This document shows, piece after piece, positions 14,829-22,823 of a stretch of DNA of 64,000 nt (the first letter of the stretch is position 1; each line of letters begins with the position of its first letter). The notes beneath the pieces are model-generated. The model was not told the DNA's origin and ran no database searches. It saw only the letters and a list, made by a program, of their open reading frames with translations. Made by a program: the position numbers and the translations under genes. The stretch spans positions 1,719,001 to 1,783,000 of the forward strand of contig NZ_CP040751.1 of NCBI RefSeq assembly GCF_008001235.1, read 5' to 3'. The DNA is from Salidesulfovibrio onnuriiensis. GTDB lineage: Bacteria > Desulfobacterota > Desulfovibrionia > Desulfovibrionales > Desulfovibrionaceae.

Positions 14829-17111
14829 CTATAAGATTCCGGCCTTTTCAAAGTGACGGAAAAGTACCTTCGGGTTCATGGGGGCCTCGTTCACTGCCAC
14901 GCCGGTTGCGTCCAGGATGGCGTTGCGGATGGCCGGGGCCGGGGAGATGATGGGCGGTTCGCCCAGGGACTTGTGTCCGTAGGCGCTGGTGGGCTCCATG
15001 GTCTCCACAAAGGCGCAGTCCAGTTTCGGGATGTCCACGAAGGTGGGGATCTTGTAATCCAGCAGGTTGCTGTTGCGGACCCAGCCGGACTTGGGATCCA
15101 CGAGCAGCTCCTCGAACAGGGCCATGCCCACGGCCATGCCCATGCCGCCGTGCACCTGGCCCGCGGCCAGCAGCGGATGGATGACCACGCCCGCGTCATG
15201 CACGTTGATGATCTGGTTGATCTTGACCTTGCACATGGGCACGTCCACTTCCAGGTCCACGAAGGTGCAGCCGTAGGAGGGGGCGTTGGTGCGGGTCTTG
15301 TGGGAGACGTCCGCGGTGATCTGGCCGCCGCGCTGCTTGTGGTAGTAGGCGTCGATGGCCAGGTCGCCCAGGTCGAGCACGGCGCGGTCCGGGCGGTTCA
15401 GGTTGACCACCTGGCCCGCCACGATGTCCAGGCCTTCGGCGGCCTTGCCGGTCATTTCGCGGGCGTGCTCCAGGATCTTTCTCTTGAGCTCCAGGGCGGC
15501 CTTTTTCACGGCGGGGGCCACCACGTAGGACTGGCGGGATGCATACGCGCCCGTGTCAAAGGGGCTCACGTCCGTGTCCTGGGTGGAAACCACGTGGATC
15601 ATGTCGTAGTCCACGCCCAGGGTCTCGGCCGCCATCTGGGCAAAGGCCGTGTCCGATCCCTGGCCGATCTCGGTTGCGCCGAGCTGCATGTGCACGGAGC
15701 CGTCCTGGTTCAGGATCAGGCGGCAGCCCGCGATCTCCACGCAGACCGGATAGGTGCCGGAACCGTAGCTGAAGCAGGCCACGCCCAGGCCCCGGCGGAT
15801 GTCGCCGGTCTGGTTGGCGTACTGCTTTTTCTTTTCGTCCCAGCCGATCATGTCGCGGCCTTTTTCCAGGCACTCGTAGATGCCCGCGCTGCGGATTTCC
15901 TTCTGGCTGAGCGGGTTGATGTCCAGTTCGCGGGCCACGTTCCTGAGCCGGAACTCCACGGAGTCCATGCCGATGGCGCGTGCAGCGTCTTCCATGGCGG
16001 ACTCGATGGCGAAGATGACCTGCGGGGAACCGTAGGCGCGCATGGCGCCGGCCGACGGGATGTTGGCGTAGTGGGTCAGGGCGCTGAACTTGATCACGTT
16101 GCGGGGGTAGAGGCTCACGGATTTGGCTCCGCCCGCGGACGGGATGGAGTGGCCGTGGGATGCGTAGGCCCCGGTGTTGGAGGTCATGTCCAGGTCGATG
16201 GCCTTGAGCGCGCCGTCCCTGTCGGCAGCGATGCGGCAGCGGGACTTGGTGGAGTGGCGGGTGCGCGTGCCGATCATGCATTCCTCGCGGGAAAGCTCCA
16301 GCTTCACGGGCACCCCGCCCATCCTGTGGGTCAGGAAGGCCACCATGGGCTCCAGGACCACGTCCTGCTTGTTGCCGAAACCGCCGCCGATGTAGGGCTT
16401 GACCACGCGGATGCGGCCCCAGGGAAGGCCCAGGGCCTGCCCCACGATGCGGCGGCAGATGTGCGGAATCTGGGTGGAGGAGACCACCACGATATGCTCG
16501 TGGTCGTCCATGTAGGCATAGGCCGTGTGGTTTTCCATGTGGCAGTGCTGGACCACGGGCGTGGTGTAGATGTCCTCCACCACCACGTCGGCTTCGGCCA
16601 GGGCCTGGTCGAGCGAGCCGCCCACCTCGAAGGTGTGGGACTTGATCACGTTGCCACCCTCATGGATGGCCGGGGCGTCCTCGGCAAGGGCCGCCTCGTG
16701 GGTCACGCAGACCGGCAGCTCCTCGTATTCCACCTTGACCTTGTGGGCGGCCTCTTCCGCGGTCAGCTGATCGCGGGCCACCACGATGGCCACTTCGTCC
16801 CCGTGGCAGCGCACGTGGTCGGTGAGGAGCTTGCGGTCCTCCACGTCCTTGTGGTCGTCGTCCAGGGAAAAGGGGTGGCCTGCGGTGGCGTACAGGATGT
16901 CCGGCACGTCCTCGTAGGTGAATATCGCCTCGACGCCCGGCATTGCCAGGGCTTCCTTCATGTCCATGCTCTTGACGCGGCCGTGCCCGATGGGGCTGCG
17001 CACGTACTTGGCATAGAGCATACCGGGCATGGTGAAGTCGTCCGTATAGCGGGCCTTGCCGGTGACTTTCGCCACAGCGTCCTTGCGGACGGGGGTCTTG
17101 CCTACAGCCAT
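14829..17111 (-). CDS. xdhA: Xanthine-dehydrogenase-family molybdenum-binding subunit
   Basis: 760 residues, the large subunit of a three-part molybdenum hydroxylase. The cofactor-binding loops are present in order: IGGGFGNKQDVVLE, GAMRAYGSPQ, GATEIGQGSDTAF, and near the C-terminus GEPPIISPAPAIRNAI, whose Glu is the catalytic base in the family. With xdhB and xdhC it should oxidise purines (hypoxanthine to xanthine to urate or the reverse reduction) with the cytosine-dinucleotide cofactor. Neighbouring yqeB, yqeC and mocA suggest a selenium-containing cofactor, but selenium is not encoded in the protein. Exact substrate unknown. Confidence 0.93.
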   Translation of the reverse strand: MAVGKTPVRKDAVAKVTGKARYTDDFTMPGMLYAKYVRSPIGHGRVKSMDMKEALAMPGVEAIFTYEDVPDILYATAGHPFSLDDDHKDVEDRKLLTDHVRCHGDEVAIVVARDQLTAEEAAHKVKVEYEELPVCVTHEAALAEDAPAIHEGGNVIKSHTFEVGGSLDQALAEADVVVEDIYTTPVVQHCHMENHTAYAYMDDHEHIVVVSSTQIPHICRRIVGQALGLPWGRIRVVKPYIGGGFGNKQDVVLEPMVAFLTHRMGGVPVKLELSREECMIGTRTRHSTKSRCRIAADRDGALKAIDLDMTSNTGAYASHGHSIPSAGGAKSVSLYPRNVIKFSALTHYANIPSAGAMRAYGSPQVIFAIESAMEDAARAIGMDSVEFRLRNVARELDINPLSQKEIRSAGIYECLEKGRDMIGWDEKKKQYANQTGDIRRGLGVACFSYGSGTYPVCVEIAGCRLILNQDGSVHMQLGATEIGQGSDTAFAQMAAETLGVDYDMIHVVSTQDTDVSPFDTGAYASRQSYVVAPAVKKAALELKRKILEHAREMTGKAAEGLDIVAGQVVNLNRPDRAVLDLGDLAIDAYYHKQRGGQITADVSHKTRTNAPSYGCTFVDLEVDVPMCKVKINQIINVHDAGVVIHPLLAAGQVHGGMGMAVGMALFEELLVDPKSGWVRNSNLLDYKIPTFVDIPKLDCAFVETMEPTSAYGHKSLGEPPIISPAPAIRNAILDATGVAVNEAPMNPKVLFRHFEKAGIL

Positions 17112-17143
17112 AATTGGTTAACCCTCGATATGCTTTTCGCGCC

Positions 17144-17950
17144 TCAGGCGCGGTTGTATTTCTCCAGCACGGCTTCCAGAACACCGCCGCCGATGGCGAT
17201 GGCCTTGTCCGAAGCCGTGTCGCAAAATTCCACTTGGTCGCGCGGGTCGATGTCGCCGAGCTTCATTCCCCTGGGCGTGGGCGTTTCGGTGCGCAGCAGG
17301 CCGCGCAGCACGCCGGCGACGGCGGCAATGACCGGTTCGCCGTTCACGGTGCCCACGGTTGCGCCCTTGGCCACGCGGTCGCCGATGTCGTGGGTGGTCT
17401 CGAAGAGTCCTTCCACGGGCGCGCGCAGCAGCCGTTCGATGGCGAAGCCTTCGATCATGCCGGGCACGTTGGTGTTGGGCAGGGCCTCGCCCTCGCGGAT
17501 GACCCGGCCGAGATGGTGCCCACGGCAGGTCTCGATGACGTAGTGCACGTCGTTTCCGGCCGAAAAGCCGGGGCCGATGCCGATGACCAGGTCCGCGTCG
17601 TCCGCGCTGGTGCCCAGGTTGCGCTTGGCCATGATGGCGTCCACCACCACGTCCGGGCGCAGGGTCTTGACGGTCTCGCCCTCGGGGTCCACCACCACGG
17701 GCAGCTCGCCCTTGGCCCAGCAGGCCTCGATGTCCGCAGCCGGCACCATGCGGGCGGTGACGCCCTCCACGATGTTTTCTCCCAGCCAGACGGCCTCGGA
17801 AAAGGCCACTCTGCGGCGGACGGCCAGGGGGCGGTCCACTTCGAGCATGACGATGCGCTTGAATCCCGAACGGTACAGACGGAGCACGATGCCGGTTGCC
17901 AGGTCTCCGGCGCTACGAACAACGATGGTCAGCTTGGTCAGATCAGTCAT
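17144..17950 (-). CDS. yqeB: YqeB (EF2563-type) selenium-dependent molybdenum hydroxylase system protein
   Basis: 268 residues. The N-terminal VVRSAGDLATGIVLRLYRSG and the following MLEVDRPLAVRRRVAFSEAV are typical of this family, which is tied by genome context to selenium-dependent molybdenum hydroxylases. VIGIGPGFSAGNDVHYVIETCRGH is its second conserved block. It is a proposed maturation factor that helps place labile selenium on the molybdenum cofactor; biochemistry is not settled. An AAAGGA site precedes the ATG. It sits between the molybdopterin-binding gene and xdhA, as expected for a maturation partner. Confidence 0.9.
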   Translation of the reverse strand: MTDLTKLTIVVRSAGDLATGIVLRLYRSGFKRIVMLEVDRPLAVRRRVAFSEAVWLGENIVEGVTARMVPAADIEACWAKGELPVVVDPEGETVKTLRPDVVVDAIMAKRNLGTSADDADLVIGIGPGFSAGNDVHYVIETCRGHHLGRVIREGEALPNTNVPGMIEGFAIERLLRAPVEGLFETTHDIGDRVAKGATVGTVNGEPVIAAVAGVLRGLLRTETPTPRGMKLGDIDPRDQVEFCDTASDKAIAIGGGVLEAVLEKYNRA

Positions 17951-17967
17951 CGGTCAAATCCTTTGTG

Positions 17968-18996
17968 CTAGGGACATCCGAACGGGCAGACCGGGTAGCG
18001 GCAGACCTTGCAGTTCATGCACAGTCCGCCGTGCCCGAGAGCCGCGATATCCCGTTTGGTGGGTACTTCTCCTGCCAGGATCCTCGGCAGCATGACGTCG
18101 AGGATGGTGGCGGCATGGTAGTACACACAGGCCGGACAGCCAAGGATGATCATGTCGTCCAGTTTCGCCAGGCAGAACATGGCCCCGGGAAGCACCGGGC
18201 TGCCGTAGGCGATGATCTCCGCCCCGGACTTGCGGATGCCCTCGCGGGTCACGTCGTCCGGGTCCACGGACAGACCCCCGGTGGTGACCACCAGGCCGCA
18301 GCCCTGGGCCTTGAAGTCCAGGATGGCCCCGGCAATGCGCTCGGGGTCGTCGGGGACGTTGACCTTGCCCGCGAACTCCAGCCCGAACTCGTCGAACTTG
18401 GGGGCCACGTGCTTGTCGAACCCGCACTGGATCAGTCCTTCGTAAACCTCGGTGCCGGTGGCGATGCCGCCGACCTTGGGCTTGCGGTAGGGCAGGAGGT
18501 GGATGAACGGGCCGGTCCGTTGGGCCAGCTTTTCCAGCTCCACGATCTTGTGGGTTTCGATGACCAGGGGGATGACGCGCATTGCCGCTATCTGCTGTCC
18601 CTTTTTCACGGGAAAGCCGTCCTTGAGCGTGGAGATGACCATCTCGCCCAGCATGTTGGCTTCCAGGAGCGCCTCCGCGTCGATGCGGGCCAGTCCCGCT
18701 TCCCGGGCCAGGAGGGCGACCTTGCCCTCGTCCGGCCCCTTCATGTCCAGGCCGGTGCCCGCCACGGCCGAGGCCATGCGCAGGGCGGCCTCGTCCTCGT
18801 GGATGTGGCTGCCGTTGAGGTTCAGCACATACAGGTGCCGCTTGCCCAGCTTGAGCAGCTCGGGCACGTCGGCTTCGGTGACGATGTGTCCCTTCTTGAA
18901 CCCGACACCCTTGGAGGTGCCGGGGACAATCCGGGTGACGTCATGGGCCAGGGCGGTGCCCACGGCCTTTTCGGTTTCGACCATTTCCAGCAACAT
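17968..18996 (-). CDS. Molybdopterin-binding (MoeA/MoaB-like) protein with a cysteine-rich tail
   Basis: 342 residues. The central part has the MoCF-biosynthesis fold: GLVVTTGGLSVDPDDVTREG (about 228-247) is the molybdopterin/MPT-AMP loop. The N-terminal part is MoeA-like but lacks the full MoeA domain set. The last 17 residues hold five cysteines in a C-x2-C-x2-C-x4-C-x3-C pattern ending in Pro, not seen in MoeA or MogA. This suggests a metal or Fe-S site, or selenium/sulfur handling. It sits between xdhD and yqeB, so a hydroxylase-specific cofactor role is likely. The function is inferred. Confidence 0.78.
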   Translation of the reverse strand: MLLEMVETEKAVGTALAHDVTRIVPGTSKGVGFKKGHIVTEADVPELLKLGKRHLYVLNLNGSHIHEDEAALRMASAVAGTGLDMKGPDEGKVALLAREAGLARIDAEALLEANMLGEMVISTLKDGFPVKKGQQIAAMRVIPLVIETHKIVELEKLAQRTGPFIHLLPYRKPKVGGIATGTEVYEGLIQCGFDKHVAPKFDEFGLEFAGKVNVPDDPERIAGAILDFKAQGCGLVVTTGGLSVDPDDVTREGIRKSGAEIIAYGSPVLPGAMFCLAKLDDMIILGCPACVYYHAATILDVMLPRILAGEVPTKRDIAALGHGGLCMNCKVCRYPVCPFGCP

Positions 18997-19020
18997 AATT
19001 CTATCTACTGCTCCGGGGTC

Positions 19021-21894
19021 CTAGATGGTTCCCAGGGCCTTGAGTATGCGTTCCGGGGTGAAGGGCCACTGCCGGATCCAGACGCCCACTGCGTCGTGGA
19101 TGGCGGCGGCCAGTGCCGGGGAAGCGCCGTTGGTAGCGATTTCGGATACGGACTTCGCGCCGTGCGGGCCGTAGGGATCGTCCGTGAAGATGAATTCCGC
19201 ACGGAAGTCCTCGGGCTTGTCCAGGATGGTGGGCACGCAGTATTCGTGCATGCTCGGGTTCACCAGCTCGCCCTTGTCGTCCAGGATCATTTCCTCCCAC
19301 AGGGAGTGGCCGATGGACTTGAGCGCACCGCCCAGGACCTGGCCTTCCGCCAGTTCCGGGTTCACCGGGGTGCCGCAGTCGTGCAGGGCGTAGTACTTCT
19401 GGACCTTGACCTGGCCGGTGCGGATGTTGACCGCCACCTGGGCGAAGTGCGCGCCGTAGGGGATGGCGTGGTGCTCGGTGACGAAGCAGCCCTTGCCTGA
19501 GATCGGGCCGGGGCCCTCGCCGGTTTCGCAGTGGTGCGCGATCTTGGCGAAGGTCAGTTCCTCCTTGCCGCCCACGACCACGCCCGGGTAGGCGATGTCC
19601 AGGTCTTCCACCTTGGCGTCCAGCATGTCTGCGGCGGTCTGCAGGATGTTCTTGCGCAGGTCCCTCGCGGCCAGCAGCGCGGCTCCGCCAGAGAAGTAGG
19701 TTCCGCTGGAGGCATACGCGCCCGTGTCAAAGGGAGTCATGTCCGTGTCGCCGGAGATCACGGTGACGTCCTCCAGGGCCACGTTCAGAGTTTCTGCGGT
19801 CATCTTGGCCATGACCGTGTCCAGGCCGGTGCCGATGTCCGCGCCGCCCTGCTGTACCAGGATGGTGCCGTCCGAGCAGAGGTTGGCTCGGCCGTTGGCC
19901 TGGTCCAGGCCGGGCAGGCCCGAACCCTGCTGGATGATGGCGAAACCCTTGCCGACCTTCCAGTCCGGGTCGTCGCTCTCCACCTTCTCGTTCAACTTGA
20001 GCAGTTCGTCGCCGCGCTTGAGCGCGCCTTCCAGGCCGCAGCTCTTGATGTCCGCGGCAACGCCTTCGCGTCCCTCGCCCAGGATGCGCATGAGCTCCAG
20101 GCGGCTGCCTTCGCGCACGCGGTTCTTTTCGATGATGTCCATGTGCGGCAGGCCCAGTTCCCGGGCCAGCTCGGCCACTGCCAGCTGCAGGCCGAAGGAG
20201 CCCTGCGGGGCGCCATACCCCTGGTACGCGCCCGTGGGCGGGATGTTGGAGTAGTACACCGTGACCGAGAAGGCCACGTTGTCGCACAGGAACAGGGGCA
20301 GGGACTTGGAGCAGGCGTTCATGGGCACGGTCAGGCAGTGGTTGCCGTACGGGCCGGTGTTGGCCTCGTTGTGCATTTCCACGGCCGTGAGCGTGCCGTC
20401 CTTCCTGGCGCCCAGCTTGACCGTCACCCGCATGGGGTGGCGGCTGGAGCAGGCGGTGAATTCCTCTTCGCGGGTGTAGTGGGAATACACGGGCTTGCCG
20501 GTCTTGAGCGTGGCCCAGGCGCAGACGTCCTCCAGCAGGATGTCCTGCTTGGAGCCGTAGCCGCCGCCGACGCGTTCCTTGACCACGCGGACCTTGTTCT
20601 GGGGCAGGCCGATCACCTTGGAGACAAGGCGGCGCACGTGCCAGGGAACCTGGGTCGCGGTGTGGACCACCACGCGGCCGCCCTCCATGTGGCAGTAGAC
20701 CACGTGGGTTTCGGGCGGGGTGCAGTGGATCTGGCAGCTGTCGTAGGTGCGCTCGATGACCACGTCGGCCTCGGCAAAACCCTTTTGCATGTCCCCGATG
20801 CCGCCGGAGATGCTGGCGGCGATGTTCTTGCGCGTGTTGGCGCCGATGGGGAACTGGTAGGTGACCGCGCCGTCGCGTTCGTCCGCGTCCCTGTTCAGCT
20901 CCGCCAGGTTTTCCGGCGCGCCGCAGACGTATTCCATGGGACCCGCCTGCACCAGGGGGGCTCCCTCGCGCTTGGCGTCGTCGATGGAGAACACGGGCTC
21001 GATCACGTCGTATTCGACTTTGATCTTGGAAATGGCTTCCTGGGCGGCCTCTTCGGTTTCGGCCACCACGGCGGCCACGCGGTCGCCCACGTGGCGGACC
21101 TTTATGTTGAACATGCGCCGGTCATAGGGGGAGGGCTCGGGGAAGCCCTGGCCCGCCTGGGTAAAGCTCACGTCCGGGCAGTTCTCGTGGGTGATGACCA
21201 GGTGCACGCCATGGACCTTTTCGGCTTCGGAAACGTCGATGGAGGTGATGTAGGCGTGGGCGTGCGGGCTGCGCAGCATGCGGATGATGAGCGCGTCCGG
21301 GGCCACACGGTCTTCCACGTAGGCGCGCTGGCCGGTGGCCAGCCACGGGCCGTCGATCTTGGGGGACGGGGTGCCCACCACGCGCAGGTCTTCGCGGAAG
21401 CTCGGAGCCACCGCGCCGAAGTCCCGGCCCTCGGTCTTGGCCTTGTAGATGTCCACGGCCTTGAAATAGGGCTCGTACCCGCAGTCGCGCACAAAGAGCC
21501 CGGACAGGGCGTCGATGATCTCCCTGCGGGAGGGCGAGGCGCTGCGTTCGAGCAGCTCGCCCAGCAGCAGGGCGGCGGCCGGGGTGTTGTAGCCGTCCTG
21601 CACCACGCCGGCCTCGATAAGGGCCTGCTGGAGCTTGCCGGGCTTGATCATGTCCTCGTTGAGGGACTCGACCGTGCGCACTTCCTTGCCGTCCAGCTGG
21701 GCCATGATCAGGTGCTGGGCGGACATGGGGGTGCCGTCCACCAGGACGACGTCGTTGCCGATGAAGCCGGTTCCGTCGTCGCCGGAGCGCACGGACGGAA
21801 TGTGCATGGAGCGCTGCAGGAAGACCTGGGCGTTGGCGCCCGGCTCCACGTCCACGGTGCGGGAGGTGCCGTTCAGGGTAAAGGTAATCATCAT
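19021..21894 (-). CDS. xdhD: XdhD-type molybdenum hydroxylase with a degenerate iron-sulfur domain
   Basis: 957 residues, matching E. coli XdhD (956). An N-terminal ferredoxin-like domain (1-150) is fused to a full molybdenum domain with RVGGGYGSKQDILLE, GAYQGYGAPQG, GGADIGTGLDTV and KSVSEIATNGASPALAAAI. All eight cluster cysteine positions in the N-terminal domain are replaced (for example Asp39, Asp100, Asn103, Val135, Asp137). E. coli XdhD shows the same loss as I remember it, so this is a family trait. In urate-using bacteria this protein is a candidate for the step acting on urate or xanthine. The start is ATG 21894 behind GGAGG. It pairs with ygfM upstream. Confidence 0.93.
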   Translation of the reverse strand: MMITFTLNGTSRTVDVEPGANAQVFLQRSMHIPSVRSGDDGTGFIGNDVVLVDGTPMSAQHLIMAQLDGKEVRTVESLNEDMIKPGKLQQALIEAGVVQDGYNTPAAALLLGELLERSASPSRREIIDALSGLFVRDCGYEPYFKAVDIYKAKTEGRDFGAVAPSFREDLRVVGTPSPKIDGPWLATGQRAYVEDRVAPDALIIRMLRSPHAHAYITSIDVSEAEKVHGVHLVITHENCPDVSFTQAGQGFPEPSPYDRRMFNIKVRHVGDRVAAVVAETEEAAQEAISKIKVEYDVIEPVFSIDDAKREGAPLVQAGPMEYVCGAPENLAELNRDADERDGAVTYQFPIGANTRKNIAASISGGIGDMQKGFAEADVVIERTYDSCQIHCTPPETHVVYCHMEGGRVVVHTATQVPWHVRRLVSKVIGLPQNKVRVVKERVGGGYGSKQDILLEDVCAWATLKTGKPVYSHYTREEEFTACSSRHPMRVTVKLGARKDGTLTAVEMHNEANTGPYGNHCLTVPMNACSKSLPLFLCDNVAFSVTVYYSNIPPTGAYQGYGAPQGSFGLQLAVAELARELGLPHMDIIEKNRVREGSRLELMRILGEGREGVAADIKSCGLEGALKRGDELLKLNEKVESDDPDWKVGKGFAIIQQGSGLPGLDQANGRANLCSDGTILVQQGGADIGTGLDTVMAKMTAETLNVALEDVTVISGDTDMTPFDTGAYASSGTYFSGGAALLAARDLRKNILQTAADMLDAKVEDLDIAYPGVVVGGKEELTFAKIAHHCETGEGPGPISGKGCFVTEHHAIPYGAHFAQVAVNIRTGQVKVQKYYALHDCGTPVNPELAEGQVLGGALKSIGHSLWEEMILDDKGELVNPSMHEYCVPTILDKPEDFRAEFIFTDDPYGPHGAKSVSEIATNGASPALAAAIHDAVGVWIRQWPFTPERILKALGTI

Positions 21895-21905
21895 GGTCGT
21901 CCCTC

Positions 21906-22679
21906 CTACTTGCAGGCCTTGGCGCAGTCGGCGACGGCAACGCCGCACAGGTGTTTGCGGAATTCCACGGAGCCGATCCAGTGCTCTTCCGGACGGGCGG
22001 CTTCCGCGGCGGCCTTTTCCAGGGCCTCCAGGTCCGCATTCGGGAGCAGGGCTTCCACGGCGGGCAGCCGGGTCAGTCCCAGCCCCAGGCCGCTGACCAC
22101 CACCACGGGGGCGGCGTCGCCGTCCTTGGAAAGACCCACTGCGGCGTTCATCAGCACCGGGCCGCGCTCGGTGCGGGTCTGGCGGGAAAGGCCGCAGCAG
22201 CGGTGGTTGTCGCGGGGCACGGTGACGGAAATGATGAGGTCGTCGCAGCCGTTCAGCACGTAGTCGGAAACGGACATGTCGCCGTTTTCCGCGGTCTGCA
22301 CCGTGGCGTTCATGGCCATGAGGGCCGCGGCGGTGAAGCTGTCGGCCCTGCGGGAGGCAATGTCGCCGCCCACAGTGATCTGGGTGCGGAAGTGGCGTGC
22401 GCGCTGGAACCCGGCCGCCTGGCGGAGCACCTGGGGCAGGTCGCGGTTGTCCGCCACCTGCTGCAGGGTGGCGCAGGCTCCGATGAGCACATCGTCCTTG
22501 CCGATGCCGATCTCGGCCATGCCGACTTTTTCAAGGGAGATGGCGCAGCCGCACACGCCCTTGCTTTCCGGGCTGTTGAGGAAGAACCCGCCCGCCAGGA
22601 AGCAGGCTCCGGTGCCCTTTTCCTTCCTGATGGCGACAGCTTCCTCGACGCTTTCCGGCCGGTGGAATTCCTGTATCAT
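21906..22679 (-). CDS. ygfM: YgfM-type FAD-binding subunit
   Basis: 257 residues from ATG 22679 (MIQEFHRPES), preceded by GGAGGA; an upstream extension covers only hairpin-rich non-coding sequence. It is a divergent member of the XdhB/FAD family: the FAD loop reads FLAGGFFLNS instead of AGGTDL, and the second motif is TVGGDIASRRAD. It is adjacent to xdhD (11 bases), as in E. coli ygfM next to xdhD. It probably links XdhD or YgfK to a flavin acceptor. Cysteine-rich for this family (for example GVCGCAISL). Confidence 0.85.
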   Translation of the reverse strand: MIQEFHRPESVEEAVAIRKEKGTGACFLAGGFFLNSPESKGVCGCAISLEKVGMAEIGIGKDDVLIGACATLQQVADNRDLPQVLRQAAGFQRARHFRTQITVGGDIASRRADSFTAAALMAMNATVQTAENGDMSVSDYVLNGCDDLIISVTVPRDNHRCCGLSRQTRTERGPVLMNAAVGLSKDGDAAPVVVVSGLGLGLTRLPAVEALLPNADLEALEKAAAEAARPEEHWIGSVEFRKHLCGVAVADCAKACK

Positions 22680-22746
22680 AGAGTGTGTCCTCCGGTTCTC
22701 AAGAGGCCATCCGTACATCGCCTTTTCGCTGCGGTGAACGGTCCAG

Positions 22747-22802
22747 GGACCGGGCCCGAAAGGACCCGGTCCGCGAACCATGCCGAAGCGCTCTCGGAGC
22801 GC
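22747..22802 (-). promoter_or_regulatory. Two strong hairpins in the ygfK-ygfM intergenic region
   Basis: GGACCGGGCCC-GAAA-GGACCCGGTCC (22747-22772, 11 bp with one G-T) and GCGCTC-TCG-GAGCGC (22788-22802). They lie in the largest internal gap (144 nt) of the operon. No T tract follows, so RNA processing or differential stability is more likely than termination. Confidence 0.55.
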
Positions 22803-22823
22803 GATGTAAACCTCTTGCGTGAC

